64,000 nucleotides of DNA, taken from CAZLAK01 sp964557545 (lineage in GTDB: Bacteria; Bacillota; Desulfotomaculia; Desulfotomaculales; Pelotomaculaceae). Below, piece after piece: positions 36,960 through 45,442 of the stretch; position 1 is the first letter of the stretch, and each line of letters opens with the position of its first letter. The position numbers were made by a program, and so were the translations under genes. The stretch spans positions 43,034 through 107,033 of the forward strand of contig CAZLAK010000003.1 of NCBI GenBank assembly GCA_964557545.1. The letters are read 5' to 3'. The notes under the pieces were generated by a model. It was not told where the DNA came from and made no database searches. It saw only the letters and a list, made by a program, of their open reading frames with translations.

Positions 36960-37721
36960 TTTTAAACCTCCTTAAAAAACAGAGATATTTGGTTAATCAT
37001 TCACCGTGTCGGCTAAAAAAAATCTTTGCTATACCGCAGGAGCTTAACTACCACCTCCTCGCCAACGGTCTTGAGCACCAATTTCGGGCATGCATTGTTA
37101 ATTAGAATTTGGGAAAATCACCCGTAACAACATGTACATAATAATGATATGCAGTAAAACTGTGGTTATATTATGTCAGGCGCCTGTTAACACAAACACA
37201 AAGGCCGTGAATTAATGCTTGGGAAGTGGTTTGAGAAAATTTAAAATTTTCTAAAGTTCATCACTACCTAATTTACTAATATCAAAAATTCTTTTCAATG
37301 TACGTTTGCTCTAGTACCAACTAACCATTGATCCCTGATCCAAAAGACAATGCCTAAGTTTTTATTAATATGATAATTATTATTTATAACAGAACAAGTT
37401 AAGAAAACCGTTGCAAAACAATCAAATTTTTTATTAAATTCTTAAAATTAATAATTTTTAGCAATTTTAAATATTGGGACTTGAGATCTAGATCTTTAGT
37501 ACAATTAACAATGTACTCTTAGGCAATAGAAGGTATTTTATTTAGAACAATAAAATTTTTTTGTAAGGGGGTAATGTTTTAAAAAGACAAAATTTTTAAA
37601 AAGAAAGAGAAAGAAAAAGAAAGAAAGAGAAAGAAAGAGAAAAAAATCAAAAACCCCCCGGCAGCAACCGGGGCAGGGCGAAAAATTGCATCTCAAAGCA
37701 GCTAAAAGGAGAGGTTGTACA
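36960..37721. other. Long AT-rich divergent intergenic region between CoA-transferase pairs
   Basis: About 760 bases without a credible gene, clearly more AT-rich than the flanking genes. It must hold the promoters of both CoA-transferase pairs. Visible elements are a perfect palindrome AGAAAATTTAAAATTTTCT near 37233-37251, AGATCTAGATCT near 37484, CAGGCGCCTG near 37170, a 49-base all-purine GAAA-rich tract at 37598-37646 and a GC hairpin at 37656-37673. I could not assign -35/-10 boxes with confidence. Confidence 0.7.
37640..37673 (-). terminator. Terminator-like hairpin oriented against CoA-transferase pair 2
   Basis: On the minus strand CCCCGG, loop TTGCTG and CCGGGG form a 6-bp GC stem (37656-37673), followed by GG and TTTTTGATTTTTTT. 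This is a plausible intrinsic terminator for a minus-strand transcript, yet the gene beginning 48 bases away runs on the plus strand. On the plus strand it would be a stable leader hairpin. Confidence 0.5.
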
Positions 37722-38732
37722 ATGTTCTGGACAGGTCTGTCACCCGATGAAGCCAGGCAATTCCTGGCCAACAAGGACAAGTCCAAACGGGATAAGCGGA
37801 TGACCCTCAAAGAGGCAGTGCAGAAGTTTGTCAAAGACGGCGATAACGTGGGAATTGGAGGTTTTGTCAACGGCCGCCAGCCCATCGCCATCGTACACGA
37901 AATCATCAGGCAAGGAAGAAAGGATCTCACTCTTTCTTTCCAGTCTGCGGGACTGGCCGTCGAGTACCTGGCCGGGGCCATGGTTCTGGACGAAAGCAAG
38001 AACAGTATCAAGCGCTTGGAGTTGGCCTATTGGGCACACGAAGCATTCGGCATTTCCCCGCTCTTCCGTTACCTGGCTGAAAACGGTAAGATAGAAATTG
38101 AGGACTGGAGCAACTACAACATGTCTGCACGCTTTAAGGCCGGCTCTATGGGGCTGCCCTTCATACCCTGCAGAAGCCCCCTCGGCAGTGACATGTTGAA
38201 GAAAAACAGGGCCAAAGTCATCGAGTGCCCGTTTACCGGCCGGCCAATAATGCTGTTACCTGCTTCTCATCCCAACGTAGCCCTGATCCACGTGCAGGAA
38301 GCCGACATTTACGGCAACTGCCGCATCCAGGGCCCGACCTACACCTGCCCTGAAATAGCCATGGCTTCCGCCTACACCATTGTTACCTGCGACCGCCTGA
38401 TCGAGCACGACGATATGACCAGGTACCCGAACCGGGTTACTATCCCGTTCTTTGCCGTAGACGCCGTCATTGAAGTGCCTTTCGGCTCTTACCCCGGCAA
38501 CTGCAACGGGGTGCACTATTTCGACGAAAAGCACATCGCTTTATTCCGGGATGCGTGCGAGAAATTCCGCAAAGGGGACCCCGCCGCCCTGACCAATTAC
38601 TACGAAAAGTACATTTTCGGCGTCAGCGATTTCTCCGAGTTCATTGACCAGATCCCGCTCGCCGACCTGTATTACATCCAGAAGAATGAGCCCAGCACCA
38701 AGCTGGATGCCGCCTTTACGGTGCTGGGATAA
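37722..38732 (+). CDS. Glutaconate-type CoA-transferase, alpha subunit (pair 2)
   Basis: A 336-residue paralogue of the alpha subunit at 35901. It shares FWTGLSPDEAR at the start, GIGGFVNGRQPIAIVHEII, DLTLSFQSAG, ECPFTGRPIMLLPASHPNV, TCPEIAMASAYTIV and the NYYEKYIFG tail. The 5' end lacks the extra N-terminal stretch of copy 1. ATG at 37722 with AAAAGGAGAGG upstream. It is followed after 15 bases by its beta subunit. Substrate differences between the two pairs cannot be read from sequence. Confidence 0.9.
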   Translation: MFWTGLSPDEARQFLANKDKSKRDKRMTLKEAVQKFVKDGDNVGIGGFVNGRQPIAIVHEIIRQGRKDLTLSFQSAGLAVEYLAGAMVLDESKNSIKRLELAYWAHEAFGISPLFRYLAENGKIEIEDWSNYNMSARFKAGSMGLPFIPCRSPLGSDMLKKNRAKVIECPFTGRPIMLLPASHPNVALIHVQEADIYGNCRIQGPTYTCPEIAMASAYTIVTCDRLIEHDDMTRYPNRVTIPFFAVDAVIEVPFGSYPGNCNGVHYFDEKHIALFRDACEKFRKGDPAALTNYYEKYIFGVSDFSEFIDQIPLADLYYIQKNEPSTKLDAAFTVLG

Positions 38733-38747
38733 CAGGGGGTGTTTTCA

Positions 38748-39554
38748 GTGACCAAATACGCAAGTGATTTTACTCCGCAAGAAATGATTGTCGTAGCGGG
38801 GTCGAGAACCCTAGAGGACAATAAGGTGGTCTTTGCCGGCACAGGCCTGCCCATGGTAGCCATTACGCTGGCCCAGCTCACCCACGGGCCGGGCATTGTG
38901 CCCGTTTTTGAAGCCGGTTCTGTTGGACCCACCCTTTCCCGCGGTCTGCCCCTTTCGGTGGGCGACTCCAGAACCACTTACCGCTCCAATTACCTGCAAG
39001 GTTTAAACTCTGCCTTTGAACTCACCCAGCGGGGCTTCTGCGACATTGGCTTTATCGGCGGAGCAGAAATTGACCCTTACGGCAACCTGAACTCCACCAT
39101 GATGGGCGACTTCCCCGACGGGTACCAAAGGCCCAAGGTACGCCTGCCTGGTAGCGGCGGCGCCAGCGACATGGCCTGCTCCTGCGAGCGCACCATCATC
39201 ATTATGGTTCACGAACCCAGGCGCTTTAGAGAAAAACTCAGCTACATTACCAGCCCCGGTTACTTAGACGGTTCACCCAATGCCCGCTGGCGGGCCGGTC
39301 TGGTGGGCCAGGGACCCTACAGGGTGATTACCACCAAGGCTATTTTAGGTTTCGACGACGAAACCAAGCGCATGAAGCTGATTGCCACCCTGCCCGGAGA
39401 AACGGTGCAGAGCGTGCAAGACGCGACCGGTTTTGAGCTCATTATTCCCGACGATGTTTACGAGTTTGAGCCGCCCACGGTAGAGGAAATCCGCTTGATC
39501 AGGGAGGTTATTGACCCCAAAGGTTACTTTATGAAAAAGAAGATCAAGGAATAG
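38748..39554 (+). CDS. Glutaconate-type CoA-transferase, beta subunit (pair 2)
   Basis: A 268-residue beta subunit. FAGTGLPMVAITLAQLTHGPG leads to VFEAGSVGPT with Glu55 as the likely covalent CoA-thioester residue, then GLPLSVGDSRTT, NSAFELTQRGF, GGAEIDPYGN, LPGSGGASDMACSC and LGFDDETKRMKL. GTG at 38748 is preferred because AGGGGGTG is six bases upstream. It is about 15 residues longer in the middle than copy 1 (the MMGDFPDGYQRPK loop). An intrinsic terminator follows at 39610. Confidence 0.9.
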   Translation: MTKYASDFTPQEMIVVAGSRTLEDNKVVFAGTGLPMVAITLAQLTHGPGIVPVFEAGSVGPTLSRGLPLSVGDSRTTYRSNYLQGLNSAFELTQRGFCDIGFIGGAEIDPYGNLNSTMMGDFPDGYQRPKVRLPGSGGASDMACSCERTIIIMVHEPRRFREKLSYITSPGYLDGSPNARWRAGLVGQGPYRVITTKAILGFDDETKRMKLIATLPGETVQSVQDATGFELIIPDDVYEFEPPTVEEIRLIREVIDPKGYFMKKKIKE

Positions 39555-39609
39555 TTAAACAGTTGTAAAGCTGCTGCTCACCTTTTTCCTACCCCCTTTA
39601 CAAAGAAAA

Positions 39610-39637
39610 GCGCCTTTACAAAAAAGGCGCCTTTTTT
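39610..39637 (+). terminator. Intrinsic terminator of CoA-transferase pair 2
   Basis: GCGCCTTT, loop ACAAA and AAAGGCGC form a perfect 8-bp stem (39610-39630), followed by C and six T. It lies 55 bases after the beta-subunit stop codon. Confidence 0.85.
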
Positions 39638-39721
39638 ATTATAAATGCCTACGCTGGCAGGAAGAGTTTAGACTGGGCACGAAAATACTTTTCTAAGGTA
39701 AGGACGCAGGAGGTGTTTTGT

Positions 39722-40114
39722 TTGAAATTACCTTTTATTTGTCCCCAGTGCCGCTCAACTTCCCTTTCCTTCCAAGCGGAGGGAGCAACCTGCTCCCAGT
39801 GCGGTTTTTGGACTGCGGGCAGCGCTGGAGCCCGTCTCTGGGCAGAAGTTTTTTCCCAACCTCCGGGAAAGACCCATATCTGCCCGGCCTGCGGTAACGA
39901 GGCACTAGTTGACGCCGGAAAGATTGACGGCTTAAAAAATCCCGGTCTCCGCTTTGCCTGCTTTAGCTGCGGGCGCACCTGGCGAGAAGGTGAAATAACC
40001 TACTGCCCGGAATGCGACCAGCCCGCTCCTTCAGATGAACTTGAGGAGCTAATTATCTGCCGCAGCGCGGTAGGTTTTTACGTCTGCAAGAACTGTTATG
40101 AAAAAATCCGCTAG
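39722..40114 (+). CDS. Multi-zinc-ribbon protein, unknown function
   Basis: About 130 residues with five CxxC pairs: CPQC, CSQC, CPAC, CFSC and CPEC, plus a late CKNC. These make two or three zinc ribbons. There is no helicase, nuclease or polymerase motif, and no membrane segment. It could bind RNA or DNA or be a small metalloprotein; I do not recognise a named family. The TTG at 39722 is preferred because AGGAGGTG lies seven bases upstream. It has its own short unit between two terminators. Confidence 0.75.
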   Translation: MKLPFICPQCRSTSLSFQAEGATCSQCGFWTAGSAGARLWAEVFSQPPGKTHICPACGNEALVDAGKIDGLKNPGLRFACFSCGRTWREGEITYCPECDQPAPSDELEELIICRSAVGFYVCKNCYEKIR

Positions 40115-40133
40115 CGCTCCTGCCTAAATTCTC

Positions 40134-40167
40134 AAAAAAAGTGCCCCGGGTTAACCCGGAGCGCTTT
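40134..40167 (-). terminator. Terminator of the OFA transporter gene (possibly bidirectional)
   Basis: A long stem with core CCGGGTTAACCCGG and extended arms AAAGCGC and GCACTTT (one G-U, one mismatch) spans 40138-40167. On the minus strand it runs into seven T. The plus strand has a weaker T run further on, so it may also stop the zinc-ribbon transcript. Confidence 0.75.
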
Positions 40168-40186
40168 CGATCTCTTTTTTGATCTT

Positions 40187-41488
40187 TTAAGCCGGTTTCT
40201 TTTCAGGCGGCTTGGCAATGGCCAACAGGATTAAACCGATGGCTTCCACTACCGCAGCTACCAGGAAGGGCGCAAGATAAGTCTTGGTGGCGTCCAGCAG
40301 AACACCGGCCACGTACGGACCAGCAAAGCCGGCCAGACCCCAGGAAGTGAACAGGAGACCGTAGTTAGAACCCTGAGCCGTCGGCCCGTAGTACTGCAGG
40401 CAGGTGGCCGGGAAAAGGGTGAACATGGAGCCGTAGTTCCAGCCGATGAGAATGGCCACAAGGCAGAGGAGGATATAGGACTTGCCGGCCGGGAAGAGAA
40501 CCAACAGAGCCAGCGTTTGCAGCGTAAAGGTTATCAGGAAGCATACCCTCGTTCCCACCTTGTCGGCCAAGGCGCCGATTAACACCCGGGCCAAAGCGTT
40601 AAAGGCCGCCAGTGAGCTCACGGCGTAACTGGCCTGCATGGCTATAGTCTTGAGTTCGGGTGCATCCTTAGGAATGGCTTCCGGCAACACGCCTTTGGCC
40701 GCCGCCAGCACTTTGGTCATCTCCAGTTGTCCGTGGAAAGCAATGTGGCCGATGACCATAAGCCCGGCAAACGAACCGGCAAAGTAAGCCAGATAGAGGA
40801 GCCAGAACTGGACAGTCTTAATGGTTTCGTTAAAGGTGTAGTCCCGGTAGGCCTTCGGAGCCCCGCCTTCCTTGGGGGCAGGCGGCGTCCAGCCGGCGGG
40901 CTTCCAGCCGGCCGGCGGGTTGGCAAGGCACAGGGAGGCGATAACCGCCATAATGCCCATGGCCGCGCCCACGTACTTAAAGACGGGCAGAGCGCTGCCG
41001 AAGTAGTTGATCATCGAAGTGGCCAGCGGGCCCATGATGAAAGAACCTAAGCCTAAGCCGACAACCGAAAGACCGGTAGCCAGGGCCCTCCTGTCCGGCC
41101 ACCACTTGGGAGCGGTAGCAATAGGCGGGAGGTAAATCAAGCCGCCGCCAAAGCCGGCGATTAAACCGTAGTAAAGGTAGAGCTGGTACTTGGTTTTAAT
41201 GGTGGAAGTCAGCATGAAACCTATGCACAGGATAATAGCACCGATAAATACCACAACGCGCGGGCCGAACTTGTCGCTCAAGCGCCCGGCCGGGAAGGTC
41301 ATAAGACCGAAGACCAAGCACACAATAGCGTAAGCCAGGGCCACTTCTGCTGTCGTCCAGCCGAACTGGGTACGCAGGGGCTTAATAAAAACGCTGAACG
41401 CATAAAGCAAGAGGCCGCAAGTCGTGCTGCCCAGAACGCCGCCCACAAGCGGTATCCATCTGGGCATGGCTTTAACTTCAGACGACAT
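40187..41488 (-). CDS. MFS transporter, oxalate/formate antiporter (OFA) family
   Basis: A 433-residue major facilitator with 12 helices. The OFA-type opening [24 protein letters not shown], the loop [10 protein letters not shown] between helices 2 and 3, [20 protein letters not shown] and [10 protein letters not shown] later fit the oxalate/formate and lactate-type carriers. It probably moves a small carboxylate. ATG with AGGAGGTG upstream. Its leader is over 300 bases long with a structured GC-rich block. The neighbouring acyl-CoA synthetase and CoA-transferases suggest transport of their acids (inference). Confidence 0.9.
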   Translation of the reverse strand: MSSEVKAMPRWIPLVGGVLGSTTCGLLLYAFSVFIKPLRTQFGWTTAEVALAYAIVCLVFGLMTFPAGRLSDKFGPRVVVFIGAIILCIGFMLTSTIKTKYQLYLYYGLIAGFGGGLIYLPPIATAPKWWPDRRALATGLSVVGLGLGSFIMGPLATSMINYFGSALPVFKYVGAAMGIMAVIASLCLANPPAGWKPAGWTPPAPKEGGAPKAYRDYTFNETIKTVQFWLLYLAYFAGSFAGLMVIGHIAFHGQLEMTKVLAAAKGVLPEAIPKDAPELKTIAMQASYAVSSLAAFNALARVLIGALADKVGTRVCFLITFTLQTLALLVLFPAGKSYILLCLVAILIGWNYGSMFTLFPATCLQYYGPTAQGSNYGLLFTSWGLAGFAGPYVAGVLLDATKTYLAPFLVAAVVEAIGLILLAIAKPPEKKPA

Positions 41489-41905
41489 ATTTACACCTCC
41501 TGATTAATAAAAATTGGTAAAAGCTTACTGGTAATACCTCCAAAACTCCTAAAAATAACTCACTACTTAGCGCTCACCCCCTTTCACGCAATTTTTACAA
41601 AACAAAAATGGCTTTTAAGTGGTAAAAACGGCACAACTACAAACAGGCGGCTTTGCCCTGCCTTGCTTTCCAGCAAGGTTGCTTTAGCACACCGCGGGGC
41701 CGTTCACCTTACCCCCTAAAAACCACTTCACGTGACGGCCGGCACTCAACTGGCAGCCCGGCAAATAAGCTGCCCGCCGTCCTCACTACACAATATATTC
41801 AATTAACAAGAAAATAATTAAAATAATAACTTGCTCAACAATTATTATATAATATCCTTTTTTGACGGGCAAGCAGTTTTTAAAAAAGTTTTTTCTCTGC
41901 CAAAA
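41489..41905 (-). other. Long leader of the transporter gene
   Basis: About 420 bases without a credible gene. Counting from the start codon, the first 150 bases are AT-rich with the ribosome site. Bases 41640-41795 are GC-rich and rich in inverted repeats (candidate RNA, listed separately). The far part (41796-41880) is very AT-rich and likely holds the promoter, for example TTGTTA near 41805; the match is weak. Confidence 0.6.
41640..41795 (-). ncRNA. Candidate structured RNA leader (unknown class)
   Basis: On the minus strand this block folds into several hairpins. CCTTGCT, GGAA, AGCAAGG (41661-41678) is a perfect 7-bp stem closed by a GNRA-type GGAA tetraloop. GGCAGC and GCTGCC (41752-41774) form another stem with an 11-base loop. 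CAGGGCAAAGCCGCCTG (41644-41660) can form a short one. A GC-rich, repeat-dense block in an AT-rich leader suggests a cis-regulatory RNA. Parts recall the GCAAACC-hairpin-CAAAGCC core of c-di-GMP-I riboswitches, but the second helix is missing, so I give no class. Confidence 0.4.
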
Positions 41906-42232
41906 CTAATTTTCCATTAACCGCTGCCTCCTGGCCCTTATCTTCTCGTTTATTCTCTCCATAAGCCAGATGGTGTTAAGCTCGTGAAAGGCTTGTATAA
42001 TAGCGCTCTCAACTGTTCCCGGCACCTTCAACAGGCGCGCGTTAACTTCGTAGACAATACACGAGCGCTCAGAAAGCCTCTTTCTAACGGACTCAAGCAA
42101 TGCCTCTCTTACCGTTTCTTCTAAGCCTTCTGCCCAATCGGTGTGAGCAGCTTCTTTTGCCGGCTTTCCCGAAAGCCGCACAAACTCTTCCAAAAAAATT
42201 TCCCGGAACTCAAAAAATGTCGGTTTTTTCAT
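41906..42232 (-). CDS. Hypothetical 108-residue protein
   Basis: I do not recognise this protein. It is soluble and mostly helical by eye, with a charged start KKPTFFEFREIFLEEFVRL, a central REALLESVRKRLSERSC segment and a basic end RINEKIRARRQRLMEN. There are no membrane segments and one cysteine. Codon use resembles its neighbours. It starts 20 bases after the DRTGG-type ATPase gene, so it probably belongs to the acyl-CoA synthetase cluster. ATG with a weak GGGAA nearby. Confidence 0.65.
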   Translation of the reverse strand: MKKPTFFEFREIFLEEFVRLSGKPAKEAAHTDWAEGLEETVREALLESVRKRLSERSCIVYEVNARLLKVPGTVESAIIQAFHELNTIWLMERINEKIRARRQRLMEN

Positions 42233-42252
42233 TTCCCAACACCAGCCTGCCC

Positions 42253-43305
42253 TTAGCCTCCGTCCCGCAGGGTATCCAAGATTTTCTGCCAGTTGCAGTA
42301 TTTCTCTACATTTTCTCTGGCCACCTCAATGCCCCTGGCATCACCGGGGCGCAAGTGCCGGGTCACCTCACCCAGCTTCTCAATGGTATTGTAAGTATCC
42401 ATGTGCACCAGGATAACGGGCACACCCTTTTCCGAAGCCCTGGCCAGCACCTTGACATCGGGGTAAAGACCGCCGGTAAGGATGAGCGCCGAAGTGTTTG
42501 TCTCCAAGGCGGCCAGAGCTAAATCTGCCCGGTCGCCGCCCAGCACCACGGCCTTGTTAGCAGCCCGCCGCAGGTACTTAAGGGCGCTTTCCATGGTCAT
42601 GGCCCCGACTACCACATCCTCCACCAGGAGGTCCATCCTGTCATCGCCTGCCAGCACTTCGCCCCCCAGGGCATCCCTGAACTCGGCCACCGTAGGAGCG
42701 GCAATCTCCAGGCGGGCAGGGAGTATTCCCAAAGTGGCAAAGCCCTTTTCCTCCATAATGGGTTTGTACACCCCTTCTGTTTTGGCCAAAAGAGGCCGCT
42801 GGACGTGACTGAAAATACTGCCCGCCGGGGGCACGCCCTTGCTGGCAAAATAACAGTTGGTGTAAATAGCGGCATCCAGATCGTAATCGTTTTTCACCCT
42901 CACCAAAGTAACCACTGCACAGCCCAGTTCTGCGGCCAGTGACGCCGCGTCCAGCCCGCAGGAAGCCATCACATAAGGAAAAGTAGCCCCCTCCACTATT
43001 ACGATGTCGTATCCCTTTTGCACTTCCCGGTAAGCGGCGGCTACCTCTTTCTTGTACTCTAGTTTTTTGCCGCGGGAGAGGTACGAGGGACCGGCTTCGC
43101 AGGGAACAATAACCTCCAGCGGCAGGTCGAGAGAGAGCATTTCCCGCATCAGGACGGCATCAGCATCTACACTGGCCGGTCCGCTGGTTCCGACTGGCTT
43201 AAAGTAGGAGACTTTGTACCCCTCCCGGCAAAACACCAGGGCTAGGCCTACGGCGACAGCTGTTTTTCCGCTCCCGGCCGGACCCGCCAGGTACAGGCTT
43301 TTCAT
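42253..43305 (-). CDS. BioD-like ATPase with DRTGG domain (phosphotransacetylase N-terminal type)
   Basis: A 350-residue protein resembling the N-terminal half of long phosphotransacetylases without the catalytic PTA domain. Residues 1-210 are a dethiobiotin-synthetase-like P-loop domain with Walker A AGPAGSGKTAVAVG and DIVIVEGATFPYVMASCGLD. Residues about 215-330 form a DRTGG domain (VGAMTMESALKYLRR, VVLGGDRADLALAAL, ALILTGGLYPD). Such stand-alone proteins are often beside acyl-CoA synthetases and are thought regulatory. It begins 12 bases after the synthetase, so they are co-transcribed. Catalysis is unknown. Confidence 0.85.
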   Translation of the reverse strand: MKSLYLAGPAGSGKTAVAVGLALVFCREGYKVSYFKPVGTSGPASVDADAVLMREMLSLDLPLEVIVPCEAGPSYLSRGKKLEYKKEVAAAYREVQKGYDIVIVEGATFPYVMASCGLDAASLAAELGCAVVTLVRVKNDYDLDAAIYTNCYFASKGVPPAGSIFSHVQRPLLAKTEGVYKPIMEEKGFATLGILPARLEIAAPTVAEFRDALGGEVLAGDDRMDLLVEDVVVGAMTMESALKYLRRAANKAVVLGGDRADLALAALETNTSALILTGGLYPDVKVLARASEKGVPVILVHMDTYNTIEKLGEVTRHLRPGDARGIEVARENVEKYCNWQKILDTLRDGG

Positions 43306-43317
43306 TGCACGCCCACC

Positions 43318-45423
43318 TCACGATATAGTAATTTTTACATCTAAGGCAACTGCCCCCTGCCGGTAGGCCAGCAAGGGGTTTATATCCAGTTCGGTAATCT
43401 CGGGGAAATCCCTTACCAGTGCAGCCACCCGGCTAATAACGCGCACTACCTCGGCTATGTCGGCCGGTTCGCTCCCGCGGTAGCCTCGCAGCAGCGTATA
43501 AGCTCTAGTTTCGGCAATCATCTCTTCAATCTGTTCCATAGACAGCCTGTCAGCCAAGCGAAAGGAGACATCCTTTAAGAGATTTACGTAAACACCACCC
43601 AGGCCAAAGGCTATGAGCGGGCCAAACTGGACGTCCTTGGTCACTCCCACGATGAGTTCTACCCCTTTGGGCATCATTTTCTGAACTTCTACGCCGTGGG
43701 GAACCACTTTGGGCAGGTAGCGGTGGACGCTTTCCAAAATCTTTACGTAAGCCTCCCTGACCTCCTCCGCTCTGTTTAAGCCCACCATTACACCGCCTAC
43801 GTCTGTTTTGTGTAAAATCTTGGGAGAAGCGACTTTCAGCACTACCGGGTAGCCAAATTCCTCTGCCAGGGCTGCGGCTTCTTCCGGCGATCTAGCCAAA
43901 GCCGTGGGAGCCACTTCGATCCCGTAAGCCGCCACCACTTCCGCCGCTTCGCTCCCCAAGAGCACAAGGCGGTTGTCTCTTTTGACGTCGTAAAAAACGG
44001 CCTTAACACTCTTCAAGTCCGGCTTCTCCGGCAAAAAGCGCTCTTTGGGCACGGCCGCTTCTTTTACCTGCCGGTAACGGGCCAGGCATTCCATAGCCAG
44101 CACTGCGCTCTCCGGGAAATCGTAGCAAGGTATACCGGCTTTATTCAGCTCGCGTGCGCTTTCGACCAGCCGCTGACCTCCCATAAAGACGGCCAGAACC
44201 GGCTTTTCGGGGAAAGAGCGGCTTACCTCCACAACCGCCTTGGCCGTTTCTTCGGGCTGGGTCAGGGCTACCGGGCAGAGCAGCACTAAAAGGCCGTCCA
44301 CGTTCTGGTCGGCGAGAACTTTTTCTAAAGCAAACCGGTAACGGTCTGCCCCGGCATCGCCCAGAACATCCACCGGGTTGTAAATGCTCGCCTCTGCCGG
44401 CAAGCGCGCCCTTAAAGCCTCGATAGTATCCTTCCCGAACCTGGCCAGCTTAAGCCCCGCTTTTTCCACACAGTCCGTGGCCAGAATGCCCGGACCACCG
44501 GAGTTGGTAACAATGGCTACCCGGTTGCCCTGGGGCACCGGCTGGCGGGCAAAGGCCACAGCTATATCAAAGAGCTCCTTCATGCCGCGGGCCCTTATCA
44601 CCCCGCACTGGCTAAAGGCAGTTTCGTAAGCCAAGTCGCTGCCGGCCAGCGCGCCTGTATGGGAAGAAGCAGCCTGGGCCCCGGCCTGGCTGGTTCCCGA
44701 CTTCAATACAATCAGCGGCTTTTGCGCCACAGCCGCCGCCGCTGCCTCCAAAAAGCGCTGCCCGTCGGCCACATCTTCGATATAACAGAGAATTACTTTC
44801 GTGTGGGGATCGGCTGCAGCCTCTTCAATGAAGTCCACCTCGTTCAGGTCGGCCTTATTCCCCAGGCTGACCAGCTGGCTGAAACCGATGCCCGCCGCAA
44901 GACTCCAGTCCAGCACGGCTGCCAAAATAGCACCGCTCTGGGATATAAAGGCTATACCTCCTTTGGCCGGGAAAGAAGACATAAAAGAAACGTTTACGGC
45001 TGCGTGGGTATTTATAAAACCAAGACAGTTAGGCCCCAAAAGGCGCATGTTGGACTGGCGGCAAATCTCTACCAGCTGCTTTTCCCGCTCCATGCCCTCA
45101 TAGCCCGTTTCCTTAAAGCCCGCCGTAATGACTACCAGGTTTTTAACCCCTTTTTGCGCGCACTCCCCGGCAGCCCGCAATACCTCGCCGGCGGGAACGG
45201 CAAAAACAGCAGTTTCTACCGGCCCGGGGATGTCGAGCACCGACCGGTAGCACACCAGCCCTTCGATCTGTTTTTGGCGCGGGTTGACCGGGTAAACCTT
45301 GCCGGGAAAGCCGCAAGCGAGCAGGTTTTTGACAATAGAATTCCCTACTTTGCCGGCAGATGCCGAAGCTCCCACCACAGCTACAGATGCCGGACGGGTA
45401 AAACTTTTAAGGCCGCCGCTCAC
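43318..45423 (-). CDS. ADP-forming acyl-CoA synthetase (acetate-CoA ligase type)
   Basis: A 701-residue fused alpha-beta enzyme. The CoA-binding Rossmann domain starts SVAVVGASASAGKVGNSI; LGPNCLGFIN follows. The ligase domain has the phosphorylated His in SSHTGALAG near residue 256. The C-terminal ATP-grasp domain (about 480-701) shows GYPVVLKVASP, HKTDVGGV and ELDINPLLAY. It makes ATP from acyl-CoA, ADP and phosphate, or runs in reverse for acid activation. No GNAT acetyltransferase domain is attached, which separates it from Pat-type proteins. It heads the cluster with the DRTGG protein. Confidence 0.93.
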   Translation of the reverse strand: MSGGLKSFTRPASVAVVGASASAGKVGNSIVKNLLACGFPGKVYPVNPRQKQIEGLVCYRSVLDIPGPVETAVFAVPAGEVLRAAGECAQKGVKNLVVITAGFKETGYEGMEREKQLVEICRQSNMRLLGPNCLGFINTHAAVNVSFMSSFPAKGGIAFISQSGAILAAVLDWSLAAGIGFSQLVSLGNKADLNEVDFIEEAAADPHTKVILCYIEDVADGQRFLEAAAAAVAQKPLIVLKSGTSQAGAQAASSHTGALAGSDLAYETAFSQCGVIRARGMKELFDIAVAFARQPVPQGNRVAIVTNSGGPGILATDCVEKAGLKLARFGKDTIEALRARLPAEASIYNPVDVLGDAGADRYRFALEKVLADQNVDGLLVLLCPVALTQPEETAKAVVEVSRSFPEKPVLAVFMGGQRLVESARELNKAGIPCYDFPESAVLAMECLARYRQVKEAAVPKERFLPEKPDLKSVKAVFYDVKRDNRLVLLGSEAAEVVAAYGIEVAPTALARSPEEAAALAEEFGYPVVLKVASPKILHKTDVGGVMVGLNRAEEVREAYVKILESVHRYLPKVVPHGVEVQKMMPKGVELIVGVTKDVQFGPLIAFGLGGVYVNLLKDVSFRLADRLSMEQIEEMIAETRAYTLLRGYRGSEPADIAEVVRVISRVAALVRDFPEITELDINPLLAYRQGAVALDVKITIS

Positions 45424-45442
45424 TTTACCACCTTCTCTTTGC

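Noticed and set aside
37598..37646. CRISPR or protein-coding repeat
   Set aside because: It is a simple GAAA-rich purine run without spaced repeats and without an open reading frame supported by a start signal.
36960..37721. Sigma-54 promoter for the CoA-transferase genes
   Set aside because: No TGGCAC-N5-TTGC type -24/-12 element was found on either strand.
41640..41795. c-di-GMP-I (GEMM) riboswitch
   Set aside because: The GCAACC-GGAA hairpin-CAAAGCC order looks similar, but the second conserved helix with GGTAGC/GGGGTTACC is absent, so only a generic structured-RNA call is made.
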